From: Hahella sp. HN01
GTDB lineage: Bacteria; Pseudomonadota; Gammaproteobacteria; Pseudomonadales; Oleiphilaceae
Length of the DNA stretch: 37,239 nucleotides
Reading direction: 5' to 3'
Assembly: GCF_018986435.1 (NCBI RefSeq)
Contig: NZ_JAHMIN010000021.1
Coordinates: 1 to 37,239 of the forward strand
The position numbers were made by a program, and so were the translations under genes. The notes under the pieces were generated by a model. It had not been told where the DNA came from. It worked only from the letters and a program-made list of their open reading frames with translations, and made no database searches. Positions 1 to 7,516 of this stretch are shown here, piece after piece. The first letter of the stretch is position 1. The number at the start of each line of letters is the position of its first letter.

Positions 1-121
1 TTACGGTGTGGAAAGAGCTGCGGATATAGGGCGATAGGCCCACTTCCGCCCTGAAAGGGGCGAAAGTTGTTGGAAAAAGCAGTATATGGTTGGGCCAAAT
101 GCACAATGGAGAGGGATATTG

Positions 122-152
122 GGATAACTATGGGTTATTCAGAGGTTCCTTA
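122..152 (+). repeat. diverged direct repeat, copy 1
   Basis: About 31 bases that match 292-322 at most positions (shared blocks TAACTATG, GTTAT, GAGGTTC). Read as codons it gives ITMGYSEVP and a stop; the second copy gives VTMCYAEVL and a stop. Most differences are conservative at the protein level, which points to duplicated coding ends rather than a simple DNA repeat. Confidence 0.5.
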
Positions 153-291
153 GGTCTTCTAATATGTAGCCCATGTATTTCCCAAATTAGGTTTTATGAA
201 TGCTTTTATAATATTCTTTGACTGTATGCTTTAAAAATTGTTCTCTAGCCAAAAGGGCAGGCGGACTGGTGTGAGCCGAACATGGAAACCC

Positions 292-322
292 AGGTAACTA
301 TGTGTTATGCTGAGGTTCTCTA
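292..322 (+). repeat. diverged direct repeat, copy 2
   Basis: Second copy of the repeat at 122-152, 170 bases downstream. The frame can be followed back to a stop at 246-248 and includes a Trp and a Met-Glu pair that also occur upstream of copy 1. It is too short and too decayed to assign to a family. Confidence 0.5.
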
Positions 323-364
323 AATTATGTCGTAAATTTTTTTCCACTACCACTACCAAGCACA

Positions 365-1045
365 TTAGATATGCGCTACCATCTCTCCCTGTTTCCCATA
401 GGGCTCAGTAAATTCATTAATCCCAGTTACACCGTTTGATTTTAAAGTATTAAACATAGTTCCGTTAATGTATAGAGCAGAGCCTACTGCATAGGCTTGG
501 TCTATGTGCTTCCAGAGAGGAAGTAGCTCTATGAACTTACGGATGGAGGCGTTATGTTGAATAGAAGGGATAAATTCCTTCTCTTGCAGGGAAGGGGAAA
601 AATCCACATCCATTAGTGATTTATGGTGATTAGTAATCGTCAAGTATCGGCGCATATTCATATGATAAAAAGGCGTATCTGTAACATTTTTTCCATTTTC
701 TCCTAAAATTTCAATAGGCCAAAATTGATGGCCAAAAGGATCATTTTTTTCGATTAATAATTTAACTTTATCTGATACATATATGTGATCAATTAGCACT
801 AATATGTCTGGTATGTCTTTTTCTGTTGCGTTTGTTTCAATAGGAACGTTTATTCGCCATTCAGAAAGTAAAGGCGCTTTATAAAGTTTGCAATGATGGC
901 ATTCGCTGGAGGTGAATTCTTCGAAGCTATATTTATACTCGCTGGGTCCTGGTCGTCTATCCATTTTAAAAGGCATTGGTTTTTCAGCAGAAAAATATAT
1001 TCTTTCTGGTAGGTTATTGAAGTCTATTTCAAGTCTGTAAATCAT
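365..1045 (-). CDS. Imm11/DUF1629-like immunity-type protein, copy A
   Basis: A 226 aa soluble protein with no signal peptide or membrane segment. It aligns with the next gene along its length: an APLLS block near residue 58, a [YF][IV]S[DE][KR] block followed by E-(H/Q)-F-(P/W)-P (family-like SDKVKLLIE...FWPIEIL), RR[YF]LTIT in the middle, PLW[KR]H, and a C-terminal LY[IL]N...G[IV][NT]G...YGK. That central pattern is the one I associate with the Imm11 (DUF1629) family found beside polymorphic toxins. Function by neutralising a toxin is known for immunity families in general and is only inferred here. It is the last gene of the minus-strand array, 47 bases after its paralogue. The ATG at 1045 is the first good start but has a weak ribosome binding site. 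Confidence 0.6.
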   Translation of the reverse strand: MIYRLEIDFNNLPERIYFSAEKPMPFKMDRRPGPSEYKYSFEEFTSSECHHCKLYKAPLLSEWRINVPIETNATEKDIPDILVLIDHIYVSDKVKLLIEKNDPFGHQFWPIEILGENGKNVTDTPFYHMNMRRYLTITNHHKSLMDVDFSPSLQEKEFIPSIQHNASIRKFIELLPLWKHIDQAYAVGSALYINGTMFNTLKSNGVTGINEFTEPYGKQGEMVAHI

Positions 1046-1092
1046 TACATTTCGACCTTAAATTTGTGTTTGGCTATTGCTCGTTGATGGTT

Positions 1093-1809
1093 TCAAATAG
1101 CGCACAAAGACTCCTCTCCCTTGCCATACTTTTCGCTGTATAGATCCATGCCATTAATACCCTTTATATGAAATGCATCTATGAGGTTTTGATTTAAGTA
1201 AAGGACTGTGCGTGCTTTCAAATGCCGTTGATCAATATCAGCTATGCAATGTCGCCACAAAGGGACTTGTCCCAACTGCTCCCTTAACGTAGGGGAGTCC
1301 TTAACCCTGGCCATAAAGTCTTCTTCCTTTGGTATAGGATAAAAACCAAGCTCAGCAGCTGTGGCTACTCGATTAGACGGCGTAATAGTTAGAAAGCGTC
1401 GCTCATTAAACCAGTAATAAGCTTGTTCAGGAGCAACTGGCTCTTCCTTGTGGTTGAGCAATTGCACGGGAAAGTACTCATGCTCCATTGTGTCTATACT
1501 TTCGATCACAGTTTTTGCTCGCTCGGAGATAAATAGGTAACCACCAACACCCCACAAATCCGGTATTGGTTCCACCTCTTTTCCTTGGTGAAAACGTAAG
1601 CAGGCGATGATTGGACGATCAGATAAAAGCGGCGCTTGAAAAAAATTTACGCCAAGCTGCTGAAAGACTCCTGGGGTGGGGGTAAATTTTCTCTCGTAAT
1701 GTATTAATCCCACTCCCCAGCGCTCTTTGGCGTCGCTTCCGGGGCGAGGAACAGGGAATGCTTCCAAACGATCTTGCGTCGCCAGCTTCGACAAAAATCT
1801 ATAAAACAT
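1093..1809 (-). CDS. Imm11/DUF1629-like immunity-type protein, copy B
   Basis: A 238 aa soluble paralogue of the gene at 365-1045. The most family-like stretch is the middle: GGYLFISERAKTVIE, an acidic-aromatic EHEYFPVQLL, then YYWFNERRFLTIT. The C-terminus repeats the LYLN...KGINGMDLYSEKYGK pattern of copy A. The two copies are diverged enough to be old duplicates or separately acquired variants with different partners. Only 27 bases separate it from the DUF4261-like gene upstream, so the two are probably co-transcribed. No toxin domain is fused. Alternative reading: a conserved accessory protein with no immunity role. I am fairly sure of the family resemblance and unsure of the role. Confidence 0.6.
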   Translation of the reverse strand: MFYRFLSKLATQDRLEAFPVPRPGSDAKERWGVGLIHYERKFTPTPGVFQQLGVNFFQAPLLSDRPIIACLRFHQGKEVEPIPDLWGVGGYLFISERAKTVIESIDTMEHEYFPVQLLNHKEEPVAPEQAYYWFNERRFLTITPSNRVATAAELGFYPIPKEEDFMARVKDSPTLREQLGQVPLWRHCIADIDQRHLKARTVLYLNQNLIDAFHIKGINGMDLYSEKYGKGEESLCAI

Positions 1810-1836
1810 GATTTGAATTCATACAGTCTGTTTTAA

Positions 1837-2682
1837 TTAATTCATAGTTTCCATTTTCATCGCCCAAACATCTGGCTGCGAATCATTGGCGGGAATTCTA
1901 CGCATACTAAACGGTTTTGATCCTTCTATGCCGATAGTGTTACCTTCAACGAAGATAGGTCCGTTAGCCAGGACATAACCGACCATGCAGTATAAGTGCT
2001 TGGCGACCTCGGAGGGTTTGCATTCAAATGGGTCGATTTGGATTTCAAATCCTGATAAAGCCTCAAGTCCTTGCGTAACTGCTCCAACTTTGTTTTTCTC
2101 TTCCAGAGAAAAAAATCGAATACCAGTCAAGTAGGGAATTGGTAGCCCGTACAAGGCGATGGGGCCGTGATCATTGAAATCCGCCATTGCTTTGCCTGCA
2201 CTGCTAATCGTCATTGCGTATTGTTCTCTGTCTTCCAACATATCAGAACAGGGCCAGTAGAATGCTAATGGAGTCGCGCATTGAGCTAGTAAGTCAGTTA
2301 TCGTCATTACACACAAAGCTGAAAAGATTGCCTGTAATTGGTCATCAGCCGACAGTCCTGGCGATATGATCAGATGAGCTTTATGGTTACTAACTAACTG
2401 CTCTCCATTTACCAAGTTATAGCTTGTATGCAATGCCGTATCGAAAGTGTTTGAAGGAACTGGTTGGTCAATGGATAAGACAGTATATGGACGCTCATTC
2501 CACATTATAATGAGCCCATCACTAGCATTTTCTGCGCCATGGACTGTTATGTTTGAGTTGTCTATTTTATCTCTTAATAATTGCTCAAGTTCCGTAATTG
2601 GTAAGTCTATTGGGCGCTCAAGTAATATTATTTGCATGATAGGCGGGAAAGTGGCTTTCTGGTGCGACTCTTTTTTGTTCAC
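1837..2682 (-). CDS. DUF4261-like protein
   Basis: A 281 aa soluble protein. The C-terminal third has the pattern I associate with DUF4261: a G-LEALSGFEIQI segment, then a helix, then a GYVLANGPIFVEGNTIG segment ending in an Arg-rich tail. An FYWP motif sits near residue 145. DUF4261 proteins often lie near type VI secretion or toxin-immunity loci, but their biochemical role is not established. The start is GTG at 2682, supported by a GAGGAA ribosome binding site just upstream; no ATG lies nearby in frame. It sits between the unrecognised paralogue pair and the Imm11-like pair, on the same strand. Base composition is AT-rich like its neighbours and unlike the GC-rich operon at 5.6 kb. Confidence 0.6.
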   Translation of the reverse strand: MNKKESHQKATFPPIMQIILLERPIDLPITELEQLLRDKIDNSNITVHGAENASDGLIIMWNERPYTVLSIDQPVPSNTFDTALHTSYNLVNGEQLVSNHKAHLIISPGLSADDQLQAIFSALCVMTITDLLAQCATPLAFYWPCSDMLEDREQYAMTISSAGKAMADFNDHGPIALYGLPIPYLTGIRFFSLEEKNKVGAVTQGLEALSGFEIQIDPFECKPSEVAKHLYCMVGYVLANGPIFVEGNTIGIEGSKPFSMRRIPANDSQPDVWAMKMETMN

Positions 2683-2792
2683 GGTTTCCTCAATGAAAAC
2701 GTTGTTATATGCTGTGAGATAAACAGCTGGATTGCCTTCAGTATGTATAAATGCTAGTGTCAGTCTTTTATCTATTAAGAAGGATGATCTTC

Positions 2793-3449
2793 TTATGTGA
2801 AATCATGAACGACTAGCACTCTCTTTAATCGGGTGCAGAAAAAGAAATGGACTTGAGCAAGAAGGCCTGCATACACTCCCGCTTCAACGAATCCAAGATA
2901 AGTGTACTCATTTCCATCACCACTATATAGAGAAACTAGCTTTTCATTTCCATTTTTATTGCCTGGTATTTCGGAAAGCTTATTTCTAACATGCTTCTTC
3001 AATTTATTATACCAGTTGCAATAGTTGGTTGTTTCATCACCTTTATTGAAAAGCATCTTATGCCCAGGCGCCCCGTTTTTGTGACAGATATGGCCGCTTT
3101 CTAAAAACTCGTCTCTTCTTTGGTTAAATTTTATTTTGGCTTCACTTAAAACGAGATCAAAGGGAAGCAGGTCGCTTGGCGAACAGTCTAATGACCATCT
3201 GCCATCTCTTTGGGTATAGGTGAGCCAAGTTTCACCGCATGTTTCTCCAAAATTATCGACGCCTATTAACCCTTCATCATCACCGATAGGGATCGCCAAA
3301 AGGATGTCATATTCTCCGTCGCTTTCTTCTAAGTGATAAATTCCTACAGGGAGGAGCAAGTCTTTTTCAATCTCCGAAGCGAAGACCGCGTCAGCATCCG
3401 GGAAGGCCGTAAAGAAGTCGCTGTTCTCATAAATTCCCCTTTCACCCAT
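2793..3449 (-). CDS. unrecognised 218 aa family, copy A
   Basis: I do not recognise this family. The protein is soluble and clearly paralogous to the gene at 3526-4197. Shared blocks in order: NSDFFTAFPDAD...VFASEIEK at the N-terminus, LLPVGIYHLE, D(I/V)LLAIPIG, EEG/DEGLIG, N-GE-CGETWLTY, a G-W-LDCS block, a TNY-NW pair near residue 145, and a C-terminal YLG..A.VYAG...FFF....RV(L/M)VVH(D/E)F. The GETWLTY and LAIPIG blocks are the best conserved. The ATG at 3449 has a good AAGGAG site. It lies 76 bases downstream of its paralogue in an array of immunity-like genes, so a protective role is possible but not shown. The N-terminal block recurs alone in the stub at 5067-5153. Confidence 0.7.
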   Translation of the reverse strand: MGERGIYENSDFFTAFPDADAVFASEIEKDLLLPVGIYHLEESDGEYDILLAIPIGDDEGLIGVDNFGETCGETWLTYTQRDGRWSLDCSPSDLLPFDLVLSEAKIKFNQRRDEFLESGHICHKNGAPGHKMLFNKGDETTNYCNWYNKLKKHVRNKLSEIPGNKNGNEKLVSLYSGDGNEYTYLGFVEAGVYAGLLAQVHFFFCTRLKRVLVVHDFT

Positions 3450-3525
3450 ATATCACTCCTTATACTGAATGCGAAGTAGTTTCTCTGTTATAAGCGTTTT
3501 TCGATTTATCGTCAGCGTTTTGGCT

Positions 3526-4197
3526 TCAGCTAAATTCATGTACAACCATTACTCGTTGCTTTCCTGGATTGAAAAAGAAGCGTAAAAATGCCAAAAGTTC
3601 ACCCGAATAATGACTTGCTGCTACAGCACCTAAATACAAGTATTCATCTCCGTCACTATCTAATATTGTTACAGCCTTTTCAGGCTCACTTTCTTTTCCT
3701 GAAATATGTTTAAGCATAAAAGGGACGCTGTTAGAGAAATCTGATGAAAACCAGTTTCCATAGTTAGTTGCTAGACCGCCATAACGAAATAGCTCAAATT
3801 GGATGGGATCGCTACCATGCTCAGGTGTTATCTCTATTTTTCCCGCTTTTAAAAATTTCTCTCTAGTTGATGCATAAGAGTAATGTGCGGAACCGCGCAT
3901 CGCGCTAAAGGATTCAAGGTCTCGCACGCTGCAGTCGAGAGCCCATTTACCATTTTGATTAGAATATGTTAACCAAGTTTCTCCGCAAAATTCACCAATA
4001 TTACTCTTTCCTAACATTCCTTCTTCATTGCCGATAGGTATTGCCAAAAGAACATCGTGCTTTCTTTCGTCTACTTCTAGGTGATAAACCCCTAAAGGGA
4101 GGAGAAACTCTTTCTCAATTTCTGATACGAATACTTCATCAGCACTTGGAAATGCGGTGAAGAAACTGCTGTTTTTGTATAACTTCTTCTCTAGCAT
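3526..4197 (-). CDS. unrecognised 218-223 aa family, copy B
   Basis: A 223 aa paralogue of the preceding-coordinate gene (2793-3449), with the same N-terminal NSSFFTAFPSADEVF block, LLPLGVYHLE, DVLLAIPIG, GEFCGETWLTY and C-terminal YLGAVAASHYSG with FFF and VMVVHEF. It has no signal peptide, membrane segment or cysteine pattern. The middle third (residues about 95-150) is the most diverged between the copies, as expected if that part meets different partners. No start with a strong ribosome binding site is visible; the ATG at 4197 is chosen because the paralogue aligns from its own first residues. Function unknown. Confidence 0.7.
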   Translation of the reverse strand: MLEKKLYKNSSFFTAFPSADEVFVSEIEKEFLLPLGVYHLEVDERKHDVLLAIPIGNEEGMLGKSNIGEFCGETWLTYSNQNGKWALDCSVRDLESFSAMRGSAHYSYASTREKFLKAGKIEITPEHGSDPIQFELFRYGGLATNYGNWFSSDFSNSVPFMLKHISGKESEPEKAVTILDSDGDEYLYLGAVAASHYSGELLAFLRFFFNPGKQRVMVVHEFS

Positions 4198-4261
4198 GCT
4201 TGGCTTTTATAGTGAAAGTTAAGTTTGACTGTTTGATGGCCTCTTTAGATGAAAATAATCG

Positions 4262-4672
4262 CTACCTATCGTCCTGAAAATAATACCTCCCACGATTAAG
4301 CACGTCTAAGGCTTTAATTGCTTCAGACTTAACCCAATTCTTTTTCTCGTTGTCTTCGATTGCCAGCGGTTTAAGGGTGCGGGTCTGATATTCGGTTTCG
4401 AGGAGGTATTTTTCTCCATCTAAATATAAGAAAACTCTACCCACGCCCAACACATAAACAATCTCTACGGCATAGTGATTTCTCGATGTATCTGTTACCC
4501 AAGGATTGAGATGACAGACGGCTCCGTAGGGCGTTGCATATTCAAAGCTTATTCCAGGTGTTGGTCCTGCTGAAGTGGCCAAATGAGAAAGGTGTTCTGG
4601 CAAATCTTCGTTGAGATCACGTTGAATTTTTATGCAGTCCTCAGGTTTGAGGCGATGGAGTATGTAATTCAT
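4262..4672 (-). CDS. hypothetical 136 aa protein
   Basis: A small soluble protein I do not recognise. The N-terminus MNYILHRLKPEDC is followed by a helix and by a beta-rich middle (YGAVCHLNPW, VEIVYVLGVGRVFLYLDGEKY), and the C-terminus is charged and helical. It lies in the minus-strand array, 24 bases downstream of the zinc-ribbon gene and 64 bases upstream of the unrecognised paralogue pair, so it is probably transcribed with them. Size and context fit a single-domain immunity-type protein but nothing in the sequence proves that. AT-rich like the rest of the array. The ATG at 4672 is the only good start. Confidence 0.6.
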   Translation of the reverse strand: MNYILHRLKPEDCIKIQRDLNEDLPEHLSHLATSAGPTPGISFEYATPYGAVCHLNPWVTDTSRNHYAVEIVYVLGVGRVFLYLDGEKYLLETEYQTRTLKPLAIEDNEKKNWVKSEAIKALDVLNRGRYYFQDDR

Positions 4673-4696
4673 AGTAAAAGCCCAGTGGGTGCGTGA

Positions 4697-5026
4697 TTAG
4701 CCATTCAGCTTCGCCCCACAGTTAAAACAACTTATCGCCCGAGCGCTGACTTTTCGTCCGCATTCGTCGCAAACCAGGGAGGTTTTCCCGCCTGAGGTTT
4801 GGGATTTCTTTTCAACTTCCGCCAGTTTGGCTTTTAGTCTGGCGCTGGAGCAGCCGTCTTCTTCCATGATTTCCCACATGGCCTGACAAAGGTGGGATAG
4901 TTTTTCCACTTTTTTCTCTAACAGGCGCACGTCTACGGCGATGCCTTCCGCCCTGGTTTTGGCATTGCGTGCTTCGCCATGGGCTCGGGAGATTTTGAAG
5001 TTTTGAAAAAGGTCATAGAGGTTCAT
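4697..5026 (-). CDS. coiled-coil protein with C-terminal zinc ribbon
   Basis: A 109 aa protein. Residues about 12-85 are helical with heptad-like spacing (many Ala, Glu, Lys, Leu) and predict a coiled coil. The last 25 residues hold a rubredoxin-type knuckle pair, CDECG and CFNCG, 15 residues apart, which would bind one zinc ion. Short proteins of this design usually act as adaptors or oligomerising subunits; the partner here is unknown. The ATG at 5026 is preferred over a TTG four codons upstream. It is the first intact gene of the minus-strand array and lies next to the stub at 5067-5153. Confidence 0.65.
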   Translation of the reverse strand: MNLYDLFQNFKISRAHGEARNAKTRAEGIAVDVRLLEKKVEKLSHLCQAMWEIMEEDGCSSARLKAKLAEVEKKSQTSGGKTSLVCDECGRKVSARAISCFNCGAKLNG

Positions 5027-5066
5027 GGGGAATTCCAACTGCCTGTTACTACTGTTTTGCTAACGA

Positions 5067-5153
5067 TTATTGGGTCGGGGAGGCGAACAGGTCCGCGGCG
5101 TCAGGGAAGGTGTTGAATAAGGCGCCGTTTTTGTTGATGGGATGTTCGTCCAT
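5067..5153 (-). pseudogene. stub of a third copy of the 218-223 aa family
   Basis: A 28-codon minus-strand frame, too short for normal gene calling. Its residues 7-25 (NKNGALFNTFPDAADLFAS) match the N-terminal block of both intact paralogues at 2793-3449 and 3526-4197 (pattern N-x2-F-x-[TA]-FP-x-A-D-x-[VL]-F). The frame ends in TAA straight after that block and nothing like the remaining ~190 residues follows. I read it as the surviving head of a truncated or deleted third copy. It has no convincing ribosome binding site. Random similarity is unlikely because of the motif spacing and the location next to the array. Confidence 0.6.
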
Positions 5154-5604
5154 GGGGGTATCCGGATGGTCCTGTTGCTGGGCGATTGTGTTCCCGGCGA
5201 GGAGCCGGTTCGCTGATAGGGCGCTATCTTACTCATTTTGAGTCTCCAATCCCACTTTCTGTAGGCGTTCTTGTTCTCTAATCCTGCAAAGACTGGCGCA
5301 TTGGCGCCCCAGTCTGGGTGAAAAATCACCCAGTGCGGGTCAGCGTTACTCCAATGCTGATTCTGGCTTGGCGAATCTGGCGAAAGTTGGGGCTGGATAC
5401 TGATAGCTGTCTGGTTTTTGCGGGTCGGAATAGACCCGCTTTCCGCTCCAAATCTTTGCTTGGATTTAACGTGAAACGCGTGTGTCTCCCGGCGCGTTCG
5501 AACGTTGCTGATTGTCTGGAAAAGTGGAATGAAGCTTGCTCACGCATAGCTCACCGAAATCAGTGATCGTATGCGCAAGAATTCAGCGGATCGAATCTAT
5601 AACA
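5154..5604. other. gene-free spacer before the S8 operon
   Basis: About 450 bases with open frames on both strands but no credible protein: the peptides are Arg/Pro/Ser-rich, lack domain patterns and overlap each other. Two adjacent hairpins lie at 5291-5333. The promoter of the plus-strand operon should be here, but I cannot point to a convincing -35/-10 pair. This is also the composition boundary between the AT-rich array on the left and the GC-rich operon on the right. Confidence 0.5.
5291..5333. repeat. double hairpin, possible interspersed repeat
   Basis: Two back-to-back stem-loops. The first (5291-5313) pairs GACTGG with CCAGTC around a GC-rich core with small imperfections. The second (5314-5333) is perfect: 8-base arms CTGGGTGA and TCACCCAG around an AAAA loop. 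No T-run follows on the plus strand. The paired layout resembles REP/BIME-type extragenic elements. It could also be a terminator for something read leftward. Confidence 0.45.
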
Positions 5605-6924
5605 ATGAAGAACCACGTGCGTATCAAATTGCGGCGGCCGGTGGCGGCGCTGGAGGATCTGCCTCATTGGCAGCAGTTGCTGGGCAATCGGCGGCTGGAG
5701 CATGAGCGTTTTCTGCCGGACGTTGATCGTATCTTTCATCGACATCGACTGTCCTTTTTCGCCACACGGGAATATCAGCCCGCCGGGCCGGACTGGTCTG
5801 AAGACGAGATCGCCAGCGGCTTGAACCGCGTCTATCGGTTGGTCCTGTCTCGCGACGGTGACATTCCTCCCGACATGATCGCGGAAATTCGTCTGCTGCC
5901 GGAGGTGGAGGAAGCCGCGCCCGGCGATATCGGGCAAATGGAGCTGAATCCACGCAGCGCAGCTATGAGCGCGCGCACTGACCGCGCCTCGCGGGAGGCC
6001 ATCTTTCTGGAAGAGGCGCAGGCGTTCAGCCAGGGCGACAGCGACATTGTGGTGGCGGTATTGGATACCGGCGTCGAGCTGGATCATCCCGAACTGCGCC
6101 ATGCTATCCGCGGCGGTTATGACTTCGTCAACATACTCGACGGGGCCAGTGAGTTTATCGGCGACTATATCGACGCAGACGCCATCGCCGATGACGAAGT
6201 CGGCCACGGCACCCATGTGGCGGGCATTATCGTGGGTAAAGGGCAGGGCATGCCGGGCGGTGTGGCGCCCCGTTGCAAACTGATCCCCGTACGCGTGCTG
6301 GCCGCCATGGAAAAACAGGGACGTCGGGTCGGCGCCGGACTCATCGAAAATATTAACGCTGGCGTTAAATATGCGGTGGATCAAGGCGCGCATGTGATCA
6401 ACATGTCATTAGGCGTAAGACATGAGGGCGGCGGCCTACCTCACCAGGAAGTTATCGACTACGCTTATCGGAAAGGAGTCACCATCGTGGCGGCGTCCGG
6501 CAACGACGGGTTACAGGAAATGTATTACCCCGGCGCGTTTGAAACAGTCATCGCTGTCGGCGCAATGGACGCGCAAGGGCAAGTTGCGGACTTTTCCACC
6601 TACGGAGACCAGGTCTCCTTTATCGCTCCCGGCGTTGACGTCTACAGCGCCTATCTGGACAACGAATACGCGTTTTCAACCGGCACCTCCCACGCCGCGC
6701 CCTTCGTAACCGGCGCTGTGGCGTTGCTGAAATCCTATGCCCGCAAAGCCGGACGCACGCTGTCCGACGGGCAGATCAAACATATCCTCAAGCACACCAG
6801 CGACAAAATCGACAATCGCTTCAAACACCGCAAAGCCGGATACGGGAGACTGAATCTGGCGGATGCGATGCGTTATCTCGAGTTCAAGCTTGGCCAAAGG
6901 AGAGAACGATATGGCTACCACTGA
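5605..6924 (+). CDS. subtilisin-like S8 serine peptidase
   Basis: A 439 aa peptidase with a complete catalytic set: Asp154 in AVLDTGVELDHPEL, His201 in VGHGTHVAG, oxyanion Asn300 in AASGND, and Ser362 in GTSHAAP. Residues about 75-106 (YRLVLSRDGDIPP...LLPEVEEAAP) look like an I9-type inhibitor/propeptide fold. There is no signal peptide, so the enzyme probably acts in the cytosol or leaves by another route. The ATG at 5605 starts MKNHVRIKL; a TTG frame extension upstream runs through the non-coding spacer and is rejected. It is the first gene of a ten-gene plus-strand operon and overlaps the next gene by 14 bases. In context it may mature or cut the operon's own proteins, or be delivered with them; both are inference. 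Confidence 0.9.
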   Translation: MKNHVRIKLRRPVAALEDLPHWQQLLGNRRLEHERFLPDVDRIFHRHRLSFFATREYQPAGPDWSEDEIASGLNRVYRLVLSRDGDIPPDMIAEIRLLPEVEEAAPGDIGQMELNPRSAAMSARTDRASREAIFLEEAQAFSQGDSDIVVAVLDTGVELDHPELRHAIRGGYDFVNILDGASEFIGDYIDADAIADDEVGHGTHVAGIIVGKGQGMPGGVAPRCKLIPVRVLAAMEKQGRRVGAGLIENINAGVKYAVDQGAHVINMSLGVRHEGGGLPHQEVIDYAYRKGVTIVAASGNDGLQEMYYPGAFETVIAVGAMDAQGQVADFSTYGDQVSFIAPGVDVYSAYLDNEYAFSTGTSHAAPFVTGAVALLKSYARKAGRTLSDGQIKHILKHTSDKIDNRFKHRKAGYGRLNLADAMRYLEFKLGQRRERYGYH

Positions 6925-7495
6925 AGAGAAGAAAGAGTCCTCCGCCCGCACTGCGGCGGGAACCACCGTCACGGCGTCGTCCGCTCTCGACTTCGGCGAC
7001 TTGAAGAACGAGTGGAGCAAATTGCTGGAGAAGCAGCGGCCGGACGCGGAGAGCAACCTGCTCAAGGTGAACGTCCGCGCCGGCAAGATCGACCCGCTGG
7101 CGGAAGCGGCGCTCAGCAAGGTGAAAGAAGTCTATTCCACCAATGAGAACACGCTGCGCAAGCTTATCACCCGCAAGGGCTGGGCGACGGAGCTGGACCG
7201 GGTGATCAAACGCATCAACAGCCTGCGCATCAGCGAAAGCAAACGCGTGGTGTTGGCGGCGGTGTATCCGGCGCTGTTGAACAAGTTGCTGAGTTGCAAC
7301 GGCGCGGATGAGGAAGTGAAGGACGAAATGGGATTCACCGATTCGGTGTTGTTCGAGCTGGAGCGCGAAGACGGCCCCCTCGACCGATTCGCCCAGGAGG
7401 TGGTGAAACTGGTGGGGGCCAAGCACCGCATCAATTTTGCCGAAGACAATGTATTGTGCGACCTGATTGCGCATCAGGTTCGCGCCGGCCTGTAA
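6911..7495 (+). CDS. operon protein 2, unrecognised helical protein
   Basis: A 194 aa soluble protein, mostly helical after a Ser/Thr/Ala-rich first 30 residues. Conserved-looking parts are LKNEWSKLLEKQRPDAE, a KVKEVYSTNENTLRKLI segment, and an acidic ELEREDGPLDRF near the end. I see no catalytic or metal-binding motif and do not recognise a family. The start at 6911 has a very good AAAGGAGAG ribosome binding site inside the end of the peptidase gene, giving a 14-base overlap that argues for translational coupling. The next gene begins 21 bases after its stop. Probably a structural or adaptor subunit of the same system. Confidence 0.75.
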   Translation: MATTEEKKESSARTAAGTTVTASSALDFGDLKNEWSKLLEKQRPDAESNLLKVNVRAGKIDPLAEAALSKVKEVYSTNENTLRKLITRKGWATELDRVIKRINSLRISESKRVVLAAVYPALLNKLLSCNGADEEVKDEMGFTDSVLFELEREDGPLDRFAQEVVKLVGAKHRINFAEDNVLCDLIAHQVRAGL

Positions 7496-7516
7496 TCAGC
7501 GAACGGGACGTCAACC

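Larger units (their letters stand above)
1..364. other. gene-free left edge with coding debris
   Basis: No intact gene is visible. All three plus-strand frames are open for only a few codons from the window edge before stopping, so the end of a gene entering from the left cannot be proved or excluded. Two short diverged direct repeats lie here (122-152 and 292-322). Both read in the plus direction as similar peptide ends followed by a stop codon, which suggests remnants of duplicated coding sequence. The stretch is AT-rich, like the array to its right. No promoter or terminator stands out; the T-run near 336-342 has no stem in front of it. Confidence 0.5.

Noticed and set aside
2447-2722. Plus-strand frame of 91 codons across the DUF4261-like gene
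   Set aside because: Antisense to a supported gene, with no motif.
5318-5566. Overlapping small frames on both strands in the spacer before the S8 gene
   Set aside because: No ribosome site, no domain and low-complexity composition; more likely non-coding or a repeat element.
5560-6393. Minus-strand frame of 277 codons opposite the S8 peptidase
   Set aside because: The plus frame has a complete catalytic set; the minus frame has no recognisable feature.
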